Origin: Aurantiochytrium sp. KH105
Taxonomy: Eukaryota; Sar; Bigyra; Thraustochytrida; Thraustochytriidae
Assembly: GCA_003116975.1 (NCBI GenBank)
Contig: BGKB01000058.1
Coordinates: forward strand, 124,001-188,000
Direction: 5' to 3'
Length of the DNA: 64,000 nt
The notes below the pieces were generated by a model. The model did not search any database and was not told the DNA's origin. It saw nothing but the letters and a program-made list of their open reading frames with translations. Positions 39,743 to 48,806 of the stretch are shown here, piece by piece. Each line of letters opens with the position of its first letter. Position 1 is the first letter of the stretch. A program made the translations under genes and the position numbers.

Positions 39743-40746
39743 CGTGGACGCTCGCTTGCCGTGGGACGAATCCCGCGCAAAAGATGTTTGCTCTGCTCTA
39801 TATCCTCTCTCCTTTTCTTCTTCTTCTTCTCCTCCTCCTCCTCCGTACGCTCTAAGCGCCCTCTTCTCCGCGGGCGGCCGCGCGCACGCGCGTTCTCACG
39901 GCGAACTCGCGCAGACGCTCTCGATTTCTTTCAAGAAAGCGATGCCTGCTCGCTCACCGGGCAGGGCGGCGGCGGCGTGCGGGCGGGCCTGGGGCGGCGC
40001 GACCGTCGCGAGCGAGCGAACGCGCGGGCGAGCGGCCGGGCGTGCGGGCGAGCGGCCGGGACGCGCCCGTTGATCGGGGTCTGTCTCGGGCGCTCTTCTC
40101 AGAAGCCTGGCTCCGCAACCCAACCACCACGAGCGGGAAAGAGGCCTAACCTGGTTGGGCCAGATCACGCTCGCACGCGATCGATCGCCCCCCTCTGGCT
40201 GGGAGGGGCCGCGCCAGAGGCAGTGGGAAAGGGAAAAACCCGGCCACAGCCATGGCAGCTGACAGGGAGAGAGAGCCCACGGGCAGACGGACGATGGGAC
40301 AGACCCTCGATCCGAGTGGGACGGAGGCCCAGGATGGGAGCGCCGACTTCGAAGAGAATTTGTGGTAAAACTCCTTCTTCGAAAGAGCTACTTGGTCTAC
40401 TTTTTGAAAAAAGAGATGGGATAGAGATGAGGATGGAGATGGAGATGGAAATGGAGATGGAGATGGAGATGAAGACTTCCTGCTCAAGATTGGATGAACT
40501 GGCAGAAGCGACTTCCTTCTCGCATCCACGGCTAAAACGAGCAGTCTTTGCAAAAGTCGATACAAACGTAGATCTGTGCGTTAACTACAAGGACGCTGCC
40601 AGTGCTATGTTGTCCAAGAAATTTGATCAATTAACGCGAACTTGTGTTCGAAGAGACGCAGCTATACATACCAAGATACCAAAGTGTCAAAATCAACCAA
40701 CATTTTTACCTTTCATGCATTTCACTTTGTTCGATGACGGGCTTTA
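39743..40746. other. Intergenic region with GAGATG repeat
   Basis: One kilobase with no supported gene. A plus-strand open frame spans it, but it starts at a non-ATG codon inside the neighbouring gene, is Arg/Gly-rich, and runs into the antisense of the next gene. The left part is the presumed promoter of the large Cys-rich gene. A (GGAGAT)n hexanucleotide run lies at about 40433-40470. Confidence 0.55.
40433..40470. repeat. GGAGAT hexanucleotide repeat
   Basis: About six GGAGAT/GGAAAT units in tandem in the region between the two minus-strand genes. Confidence 0.85.
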
Positions 40747-43700
40747 TCATGATGATTTACGAGCCTTAGCTATGCATCGGTCAACGATTGACAGCGCCTC
40801 GAAGTCGGCTTCTAGCTGTGAAGCGCTCGCCAAGACCTTCGACGGTGACCTTTGACTCCGTGCGAGAGCAATACAATAGTCTACTAGTGAGACAGATAAC
40901 TGGGAGGCAACGCTCGAATCTTTTTTGTCATAAGTCTTGAGTTGAGCTTGCTTACGTGGCGAAATCTTGGAACTTATTGCTACAATGACCTCATTTGCGC
41001 CGACTCTTTCGTCTTTCGAATGATTCATCTGAATCAAATCTCTTGCGCCGCTCATGTCGCTTTTCTTGTCCGACAAATCATCGCGATGCAAGGAGACTGA
41101 CGTTTGGTCGTCACTCGAGTTCGCATTCTTTTCGCGACACTTTGCCTGGTCCAATTCTTGCTTTATATGATCGCCATTATCTTCCTTCGACGAATCATCT
41201 TGATGCAAAGAGACCGCGACTTCTTTGTCCTTTACCTTTGTCTTCTCTCCATGGGGACACTCATGATTCAAATCTTCCTCTGCTTCATCGTCATTCTCTT
41301 CCTCTGCTTCATCGTCATTCTCTTCCTCTGCGTCATCGTCGTTCTCTTCCTCGTCTTCATCGTCATTCTCTTCCTCTGCGTCATCGTCGTTCTCTTCCTC
41401 GTCTTCATCGTCATTCTCTTCCTCTGCGTCATCGTCGTTCTCTTCCTCTGCGTCATCGTCATTCTCTTCCTCTGCTTCATCATCATTCTCTTCCTCTGCG
41501 TCATCGTCGTTCTCTTCCTCTGCTTCATCGTCATTCTCTTCCTCTGCTTCATCGTTCACGAGTCCTCCAAATTTTTGCTCGAGTGATTTCAGGAAGTCCA
41601 GTGCAACACGCGCTGCAACCTCGTTTCCACAACGACCGCTTGCAAGCCATTTCAGCAAAAGTGCTGTCCTTGGGTTCTGACAAGAGTGTTGACGCTCGAG
41701 ATCATGCAAGCGATCACTGTAGTCTGCACAGCGCTCGCGATTGTCGCGGCTCGGTCCCAATTTTACAGCCTCGCAGATACTCTCGAACTTGCTTCGAGGC
41801 CAAGCTGATGACGTCTTGGAGGAAAATGCGCTGATGTTGAATGTTTCTGGCATGCTAACGAAAAGGTCTTCCGGGGGAAGGACTTTTTTCGCACGTTTCT
41901 TAAAAGCTGTTAAACTCAGGCCTCCATCAGGTTTGAATAAACGTGTAAGATCTAGGCACTCTGACACCGACCAAACGTCTTTGAATGGGCTCCCTCCTCG
42001 TGTCCTATCTGCGAGCTCATACGGATACAGCCGAAACAGGGAGAAGGCTTCAATAAGGTCCTCGAGGTGTTGTACAAAGAGGTCTTTCGCACTATGAAGG
42101 CCCCAAACCCTTTTTTGTTCTTTTGGATCGTCTGGAAAAGCGACGGTATGCGCCCTCCACATTCCAGCCTGGGATTCTAGCGCGTCCCTATGGTCCTCGC
42201 AATATTTAAGCTTTTCCGAGTATTTTTTTGCAGATAAGGCTTGATTCAAGGCTCTGTTGACCAAGACTATATTGCCCAAGCTATGAAGCCACCATTTTTC
42301 CTTCGGGTCTTTGCTTGCCTGCGGGTGAATATGCTCGAACCACAGGTCGCTGCTGATCATGGCTGGTATCGACTCTGGTGCGTTTTGCTTTTGAGTCCGC
42401 GCTGCAGCGTCACAGGCGACGAGAATATAGCGAAAGAGCGCCCTCTGATCCCTCAGATACTTGTAAAACTTGGGCACACTCATGCGCACAATAAAATCTA
42501 CGCGATCTTCGCTGGAGACTGCAAAATGCTGTGAAATCAAGCATAGTAGGTCCAAGGGGGTCTCTATCGGTTTTTCCTCGTCTGTCAGCTCATCGCACGC
42601 CTCTTTTGCAGCAAAAGCAAAGGCAGCCTCGCGCCACACTGTCCGGAGCGTAACGTTGACGACACAAAAACGCTCCACTATGCGAAATATATGCCAAATT
42701 GTCTGCCAGTACATACCCTGCCAGGGTTCGCTCGCGCAAAGGCGTCGCGTATGGACCCATGCCGCGACTAGAAAGTCTTCAAAGTAGACATAGTATTTTT
42801 GGAATAGCATTTTCCGCGCCAGCAGCCAGCGGAGCTGTACAAAGGCCGTATTCTCCGCTTGTCCGACGTCTTCAATTTCTGCGGCACCATGGTATGGTCG
42901 ATCTTTTGCGTTAAGGCCGTTCCGCAGATACAATATGCACTCACAGACAGTGATCAGCTCGAGAAAAACAGTCTGTACTTTGCCTTTATCCCTGTCCGCG
43001 ATGGCAGCATCAACAAAGTGCATGTAAAACGCCCTCTGGTCGCTCAAATATCCTTTGGCGACATCTTGCTTGAAGCAGCTTCGATAGACAGTACCAACCG
43101 CAGTTTCAAAAGCTTCTTCGCGGGATGCAGGTGAGAGGTGTGCGAGCTTCTCGGCAATCTTGGCAAAATGTGAGCGAAGATTGCGCAGGATCGGCAAGTC
43201 TTTGTTTTCTCTATTCTGGGCGCGCAATGAATCTTCAGTATACATGCGAAGGAACTCAAGTCCAGTGAATGGTTTCGCTTGAAACGTGTTTCTCATTTTG
43301 AAAACGTTGAGCGCGCGTCGTTTCTCATTTACAGTCAGCGTTGGAACTGCGATGCGCGAGAGAAAGCAGTCAACGAAGCGATCGATGGACGATTCACGAT
43401 CTTGAGACGGCCATGGCCATTGGCGCAGGACCCCAAGGATCTCGAGCAAGTTGTCCAGGATCGAACTGAGCTGAGCCGAGGTTGCACGAAAGTCACGCAT
43501 GCCGGAGCTCGACTCGGCAGCAGCCCAGAGCTGCTCAATGGTAATTCCTTGGAAAATATCGGTCTGTAAATTGGGATTTTCACCTGCGAAGAGCGCTTCG
43601 CAAAGTTTTTGAAGAATCTTGCCTTCGGTCTCATGCGCGACGGCTTCCCAGCGCAGGCGGGCTTGACAATCTCGCTTGGCGCCCAAGAACCGGGCAAGCT

Positions 43701-44067
43701 TTTTTTTAGTTGTGTTCTGCGACCCGTTTTGCTTCAAGAGAAAGAGGTAGCTCGCAAACCCAATAAGATGGAGGGTCATGAGTCGCTGTTGGCCGTCCGA
43801 GACTTCGACTGTTGCGCTTTCAGCATCTTGAGCAGATCTTTGAAGGGTCACGAGACCGAGCCAGTACGGAAGCGCCTGGTTTCCATAAGTGGCACCGATG
43901 ACGACGGGCTGGAAATGCCGCAAAAGGGTGCCAACGAACTCTCGCGCCCGCTTGACCTCCCAAACGTAGCCGCGCTGGTAGTCGGGGACGACAAAGTATT
44001 CACCTAGCTCATCCAAATCTTCGAGTGCAAACGCGGCGACCTCGCCGTCGTTCTCGAGGATTGGCAT
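40747..44067 (-). CDS. DUF262-DUF1524 (GmrSD-type) nuclease-like protein (1106 aa)
   Basis: I start at the ATG complementing 44065-44067; the longer frame uses TTG. The N-terminal domain matches DUF262 (GmrS/ParB-Srx fold): VPDYQRGYVWE at 27-37 and DGQQRLMTLH at 91-100, the two hallmark motifs for NTP binding and hydrolysis. A helical middle follows. The DUF1524 His-Me finger nuclease motif is at 577-615: FEHIHPQ (H579, H581), then LGN (N599), then N608 and SAKKY. In bacteria this pair forms GmrSD-type modification-dependent restriction enzymes and BrxU, which cut phage DNA carrying modified cytosine. Here the usual motifs are intact, but the protein is about 1.5 times longer and ends in a 24-bp-repeat acidic tract (about 836-934) and a Lys/Ser-rich tail. 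Bacterial origin by horizontal transfer with later eukaryotic extension is the natural inference. The present function is unknown. Confidence 0.85.
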   Translation of the reverse strand: MPILENDGEVAAFALEDLDELGEYFVVPDYQRGYVWEVKRAREFVGTLLRHFQPVVIGATYGNQALPYWLGLVTLQRSAQDAESATVEVSDGQQRLMTLHLIGFASYLFLLKQNGSQNTTKKKLARFLGAKRDCQARLRWEAVAHETEGKILQKLCEALFAGENPNLQTDIFQGITIEQLWAAAESSSGMRDFRATSAQLSSILDNLLEILGVLRQWPWPSQDRESSIDRFVDCFLSRIAVPTLTVNEKRRALNVFKMRNTFQAKPFTGLEFLRMYTEDSLRAQNRENKDLPILRNLRSHFAKIAEKLAHLSPASREEAFETAVGTVYRSCFKQDVAKGYLSDQRAFYMHFVDAAIADRDKGKVQTVFLELITVCECILYLRNGLNAKDRPYHGAAEIEDVGQAENTAFVQLRWLLARKMLFQKYYVYFEDFLVAAWVHTRRLCASEPWQGMYWQTIWHIFRIVERFCVVNVTLRTVWREAAFAFAAKEACDELTDEEKPIETPLDLLCLISQHFAVSSEDRVDFIVRMSVPKFYKYLRDQRALFRYILVACDAAARTQKQNAPESIPAMISSDLWFEHIHPQASKDPKEKWWLHSLGNIVLVNRALNQALSAKKYSEKLKYCEDHRDALESQAGMWRAHTVAFPDDPKEQKRVWGLHSAKDLFVQHLEDLIEAFSLFRLYPYELADRTRGGSPFKDVWSVSECLDLTRLFKPDGGLSLTAFKKRAKKVLPPEDLFVSMPETFNISAFSSKTSSAWPRSKFESICEAVKLGPSRDNRERCADYSDRLHDLERQHSCQNPRTALLLKWLASGRCGNEVAARVALDFLKSLEQKFGGLVNDEAEEENDDEAEEENDDDAEEENDDEAEEENDDDAEEENDDDAEEENDDEDEEENDDDAEEENDDEDEEENDDDAEEENDDEAEEENDDEAEEDLNHECPHGEKTKVKDKEVAVSLHQDDSSKEDNGDHIKQELDQAKCREKNANSSDDQTSVSLHRDDLSDKKSDMSGARDLIQMNHSKDERVGANEVIVAISSKISPRKQAQLKTYDKKDSSVASQLSVSLVDYCIALARSQRSPSKVLASASQLEADFEALSIVDRCIAKARKSS
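41268..41560 (-). repeat. 24-bp in-frame coding repeat (NDDEAEEE)n
   Basis: About twelve tandem 24-bp units encode NDDEAEEE or NDDDAEEE variants in the DUF262-DUF1524 protein. The units are nearly identical at DNA level, so copy number probably varies between alleles and assemblies may be compressed here. Confidence 0.92.
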
Positions 44068-44382
44068 CCCCCTCGCATACGCGCGCGAAGCGCGGACGCG
44101 GCACGCCAGCTCCCTTTGTATCTGCAAGCAGAGCTCTGCGGCGCTCTCGTCTCAATTTGCTCGCAGTCGCTTGATCGCGAGATCCGTCGCTAGCCACAGC
44201 CAAGCCCGAAAGAAAGAGAAGAAGATCGCAGCTGCAAACGTTCCAGAGGTGCTTTTGCACAACGCAAATACCTTGCGGGACCATCTGGCTGACTCGTAGC
44301 CTTCGAGGTCCCGGTCCCAGCGACGCCCTCGAGCAGGCATGCAGGTCTCGTCTCGCTTGCCAGAGGCCTCGCTCGGCAGGCG

Positions 44383-44422
44383 GTCATCGCAATCGCAGTC
44401 GCAGTCGCAGTCGCAGTCGCAG
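44383..44422. repeat. GCAGTC hexanucleotide repeat
   Basis: Four perfect GCAGTC copies at 44395-44418 with imperfect units on both sides. Confidence 0.85.
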
Positions 44423-45360
44423 CCACTCCTCCATCGCGAGCGCGCGGGGAAAGCACGCCCACCTCGGCTTCGGTGGCACCGCCTGTGCCTTGCTTGCGTC
44501 TTGCGTTCACTAGCCCGTACCAGCCTATGACTTGCTTGCAGTGGTCGCTGCACGCCGCGCCACGCCGCGCTGCGTCGCGAGCTCCCAGTAGGCGTTCATG
44601 TCCAAGCAAGGCCTTAAACTGGCGCTTCGAGGCCGCCTCGGGCGGAGCAAAGTGCCGGGCAAATCGCAGCGAGGACTCGGTTCGGCGGAGTGATGCTGCG
44701 CGCAGGAAGCTGCTTCCCGAGGTCGGCATCATTCATCCCAGTGATTGATGGATGCCGTCGCCGTCGCCGTCTACAGCTACTAGCCTGTTTGTAGGCCAGG
44801 CCCAACTCGGGTTGCTGCTGTAGGGCAGGTGCTTGCATCAAATCGAACCTGGCTGGTCCTCCGTGCCACCAAAGTTTTCGACCAGAGTTCGACGTTCACG
44901 TCCACGTCCGGCAAACAAACAAACCCCAATAACAAACCGAGGCGCGCGAGAAACCTCCCAGGCTGGCAAACTTCGGCTAGGCAGGCCCGCCGCGGTCTCC
45001 TTTCTTCGCAGCGCAACTGACATCAGAGTCTGCTTCTCGCAGCGCAGCTGCAGCTTGCAACGGTGCCGGCTGGAGCGGGCATTTCGACAATTTTGATGCG
45101 TTGTCTCGCTGCGAGTGTGCATTGATTCGACAGACACCTAGTACTATACACAGCATACATAGGAACGCACATACAACGCATCTTCGCGCGAGAAGCGCAA
45201 CTCCGTCTTCGTCGCGTCGCAGAACGTCGAGGAGAGCGACACTCCGCGCAGGCACGCCCCTTGCAGCCAAGCCCGCCGCCGAGTCCCTTTTCCCGTGGCA
45301 CGCGGACGGTCTTGGCCGTCGCGACCGGCGTCGCACTCGCGCAAAAGAGCTCGGCCAGGG

Positions 45361-45412
45361 AGCAAGAGCAAGAGCAAGAGCAAGAGCAAGAGCAAGAGCA
45401 GAGCAAGAGCAG
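45361..45412. repeat. AGCAAG hexanucleotide repeat in the SulP leader
   Basis: Six to seven AGCAAG units about 100 bases upstream of the SulP ATG. They are probably within the transcribed leader. Confidence 0.85.
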
Positions 45413-45502
45413 AACAGAACTCGGAGCCGCGACAGACCGCCAACCCAACGACACGAGCCGGACCCACGCCGGCGCGGCGCGGCAAGAGCGCGCACGCGGA
45501 GC

Positions 45503-48094
45503 ATGCTCCCGGGCGGCGACGCGAGCGGCGAGGCGGCGCGGGCGGACGCCCCGGGCGAAACGCGCGAGGTGGACGCGACGGCGGGCGCCGCAGAGGCGAA
45601 CTCGAGGTCGACTTCGACACCGACGAACGCGCAGAGCGCCAGCACCAGCACCAGTAGCAATATGCTTGCAAGGACGGGCCTCGTGGCGCGCGGGCGCGCA
45701 AGGAGCTCGGACGCCGACGAGACGCGCACCTCGCTTTTGCGGAATGTTGTCACCGAACAGGAGGTAGCCATGCTGTACCATGAGAACTCGCCCAACGACG
45801 CGCAGTCCCTCAGGGCACTACGACGATGGGCCAAGTGCTATTGCTGCTGCACGCCTCATGCAGAGGAAGATAGCTGCGAGGGAAGTCATCGCGGCGAATC
45901 CTTTGCGAACGACTCAAATGAGACACGCGGGCGCTCAGGAAGCCGCCCCCGGCGCCGCCGTCGCCAGCGCGATGAAGATAATTCTTGCTCCAAGAAGTCG
46001 CGCAAGGCCGTATCCAGGCGTCTCACTTTTCTCAATTGGATGCCCACCTACAGCGTCCGCAAAAACCTCAAGACGGACTTTCTCTCAGGTCTTACAGTCG
46101 GCATTCTGCTCATTCCTCAGGGTATCAGCTACGGCCTCCTGGCCGGCCTTCCCGCGCAGTATGGGCTGTACGCGTGTTTGGTGGCGCCCATCGTGTATGC
46201 GCTTCTCGGCACATGCACCCAGCTGCAAATCGGGCCCTTTGCGCTGATTTCCCTTCTCATCTCCAACACTGTTTCTTCCATTGTCGATCCCGATGAGGAA
46301 GAGGCCCGCTACATTGAGGCTGTCCTCACGTGTTCCATGCTGGTGGGCGCTTTTCTGACGGTTCTCAGCTTTCTCCGACTCGGGTCCTTGGTCAACTTTC
46401 TCGCCAACCCAGTCATTTCCGGGCTCACTACCGGGGGCGCTTTCCTCATCGTCACCTCGCAAATGAGTCATTTCTTTGGCATTTCCGTCTCGCGCGGCAA
46501 CTTTTTCCCGACTTGGGTTGCCATTTTCAAGTCGCTAAAGGATACCAACGTTGCGACTTTCCTCATTGGCCTCTTCAGCCTCATTCTTCTTCTTTCATTT
46601 CGGGAATTCAAGGCAACGGAACTCGCTCGCCGCACGCATCTTCGCAACTTGCCCATCGCTCTCATCGTGCTCGTCCTGGCGACGGCAATCACCTATGGAG
46701 CCGACCTCGGCGAGAAATATGGCGTGAAGACCTTGGGCTTGGTTCCCGGCGGCATCCCCGCACCGCACATCCCAAAAGCCTTTGACATTGCTGGCGAGCT
46801 CCTCGTCCCAACAATTGTCATTAGCATTGTGGGCTATGCGCTGTCCATGGCGACTTCCAAGACCTTTGCCACGAAAAACAATTATGACATTTCGTCAAAT
46901 CAAGAACTGCTCGCGCTTGGCATGGCCAACTTTATCGGAGGCATGTTCAACGGGCATCCGGCGTTCTCTTCGCTCTCGCGCACGGCACTCGTCCACGAGC
47001 TTGGCGCAAAGACGCCCTTGCATAATGCCATGTCCTCGCTCGTCATTGTCGTTGTCCTCCTCTGCCTCACCACATATCTGGAGGACCTTCCGTATTCGTG
47101 CCTTTCTGCCATCATCTTTGACTCGCTCAAGAGCCTGCTTATGCAGGTCAAGGAACCCGTAGCGCTTTGGGCTGTAGACAAGCGTGACCTTTCGGTTTGG
47201 CTCGTGACCTTTTTCGGCGTTCTTCTTTTTGACGTCGCATATGGCCTTGGCATTGGCGTCGGTTACTCCATCATCGTGCTTCTCTACACGGTGTCGCACC
47301 CTCACTTTGCTGTCTTGGGGCGTTTCGCCATGATTCCCAACCTCTTCAAGGACTTGAGTCGCTTCCATGACGCCGAGCCTGTCCCGGGAGTTCTCATTTT
47401 CCGTATCGACAGCGCGGTGCACTTTGCAAACCGCGAAGACTTTCGCAAATCCCTCATTGCTGCCGTGCACGATCGCATCGCAGAGGAGAAGGACAACGAA
47501 ACCGAGGACATCGAACAAAATGCGTCGAGTGGCGCAACAGTTGCGAGATCTGCGGATTCCGACGCCAATGATTTAGAGGCCGGGACCAGATCGCAAGGGG
47601 CAGCTGAGGCTAACGGCGGAGCTTCACCGCTGCTCTCGCAACAGCGCCAGTACGTACACTCGGTCGTTCTCGATGCTTCCTGCATCACCGACTGCGACAC
47701 TTCGGGGATATCGTCTTTTATTAAGATTGAAAAGGAACTGGCCAAAATGGGCATCGAACTCATCATGTGCAATTGCCGCGGCCACTTTCGCGATATTCTC
47801 AAGCGATCCGGGATTACTTTGCAAGAGTATGTGTCTCTGCAACACGCGGTGGCGTATGCCGAGGGCAAGAAAATCGTGTCTACGAATGCAGCACCCGTAG
47901 CTAAGGCAGTGATAACGACATTGTCACGGGCATCCGGCGACGCTGAGCGAGTCCAGCTTGAAGAAGAAAAAGAAGAGGAAGAGGGCGCGGATACAGATGC
48001 CGACGAGCGGCCTGGCGCCGCTGGGTCAACATCAACAACGGCATCCTCCACATCAAAGTCTGCCTCGTCAGCGGCCACGGCCAAGACGCAGTAA
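45503..48094 (+). CDS. SLC26/SulP family anion (sulfate) transporter with STAS domain (863 aa)
   Basis: I use the ATG at 45503 (context GCGGAGCATGC); the longer frame begins at TTG. A disordered N-terminus of about 175 residues includes a CYCCC cluster near 113. The membrane domain starts at about 180 with PTYSVRKNLKTDFLSGLTVG and IPQGISYGLLAGLPAQYGLY, the classic SulP entry. It continues through the conserved NFIGGMFNGHPAFSSLSRTA region to about 620. The STAS domain covers about 629-790 and has DASCITDCDTSGISSF, matching the STAS loop. An acidic, Ala/Ser-rich tail ends the protein. SulP proteins exchange or co-transport sulfate, oxalate, bicarbonate or halides at the plasma membrane or internal membranes. 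Sulfate uptake is the default guess. It is convergent with the SET gene downstream. Confidence 0.92.
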   Translation: MLPGGDASGEAARADAPGETREVDATAGAAEANSRSTSTPTNAQSASTSTSSNMLARTGLVARGRARSSDADETRTSLLRNVVTEQEVAMLYHENSPNDAQSLRALRRWAKCYCCCTPHAEEDSCEGSHRGESFANDSNETRGRSGSRPRRRRRQRDEDNSCSKKSRKAVSRRLTFLNWMPTYSVRKNLKTDFLSGLTVGILLIPQGISYGLLAGLPAQYGLYACLVAPIVYALLGTCTQLQIGPFALISLLISNTVSSIVDPDEEEARYIEAVLTCSMLVGAFLTVLSFLRLGSLVNFLANPVISGLTTGGAFLIVTSQMSHFFGISVSRGNFFPTWVAIFKSLKDTNVATFLIGLFSLILLLSFREFKATELARRTHLRNLPIALIVLVLATAITYGADLGEKYGVKTLGLVPGGIPAPHIPKAFDIAGELLVPTIVISIVGYALSMATSKTFATKNNYDISSNQELLALGMANFIGGMFNGHPAFSSLSRTALVHELGAKTPLHNAMSSLVIVVVLLCLTTYLEDLPYSCLSAIIFDSLKSLLMQVKEPVALWAVDKRDLSVWLVTFFGVLLFDVAYGLGIGVGYSIIVLLYTVSHPHFAVLGRFAMIPNLFKDLSRFHDAEPVPGVLIFRIDSAVHFANREDFRKSLIAAVHDRIAEEKDNETEDIEQNASSGATVARSADSDANDLEAGTRSQGAAEANGGASPLLSQQRQYVHSVVLDASCITDCDTSGISSFIKIEKELAKMGIELIMCNCRGHFRDILKRSGITLQEYVSLQHAVAYAEGKKIVSTNAAPVAKAVITTLSRASGDAERVQLEEEKEEEEGADTDADERPGAAGSTSTTASSTSKSASSAATAKTQ

Positions 48095-48806
48095 AGCTTT
48101 GGAGACAGTTATTTACGAGTTTTCACAAGTAGGAAACGTCGTGTGAAACCTTTTTTTTTTGCTCTTTTGGCACCTTTTCGCGAGGTATGGGCTCAAACTC
48201 GTGCTTGGTAGAGGCTGGAGATGAGTTGGCTACGTCCTTGGACACCTGGCTGCGGGAAACCACTCGGAGGCAGGTAGTGCTCCGCCTCCTCGGAGTCGAA
48301 AGGACCCCGGTCCACGAAAGCGAACATGACGGTAATATCCTGCTTCTTGCCGCCATTGTAGTCGATTTCGTGTTCTTATGCGGCGCTGGTCAAAGGTAAC
48401 AAACACATAGAGAGGGGACTTGCGACACGCGAATTTTGTAACAAAACGAAAATTGCGCAGGATTATCATACTTGCTTTCGAAACAAAGACAATATTCTGC
48501 TTTTTCGACACGCCCCTTTGTATGCACAAGAAAGTCGAAAGTGACACCGACGTTTTGACTGACGGGATAGATGGGTGAGGCGGCGATGCGATAAGAAGCG
48601 CGACAAGCACAATGAAGTCACCAGAACTTCATGTTCTCTTTCAGTATAGCATGGCGCGACGCTGCATGTAGGCGCCCAGCAAGACAATAATTCACAAAGA
48701 AAATGGGAGCAGCGCTCCTGGTGACGCGATGGAATGAATTTATAATGGAAAAAGTAGCAACGCAATGAGTCGACGAATGACGTGATATACTTTTTTTTTC
48801 TTGTTT
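48095..48806. other. Convergent 3' intergenic region
   Basis: About 710 bases between two convergent genes. I see no gene. It contains T-rich runs at about 48150-48160 and 48790-48800. Confidence 0.6.

Larger units (their letters stand above)
44068..45502. other. Divergent intergenic region between the DUF262 and SulP genes
   Basis: About 1.4 kb of GC-rich DNA without a supported gene. A long plus-strand frame entering the SulP gene begins at TTG 45101 and is Arg/Ala-rich; I treat it as leader. Repeats are a GCAGTC hexamer (about 44383-44422) and an AGCAAG hexamer (about 45361-45400). Confidence 0.6.

Noticed and set aside
39716-40855. Plus-strand 379-codon frame with a MEMEME run
   Set aside because: It starts at a non-ATG codon inside the neighbouring gene, is Arg/Gly-rich and ends antisense to the DUF262 gene. 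The ME run is the GGAGAT microsatellite.
45101-45502. N-terminal extension of the SulP transporter
   Set aside because: It starts at TTG and contains the AGCAAG microsatellite; the ATG at 45503 is the first in frame.
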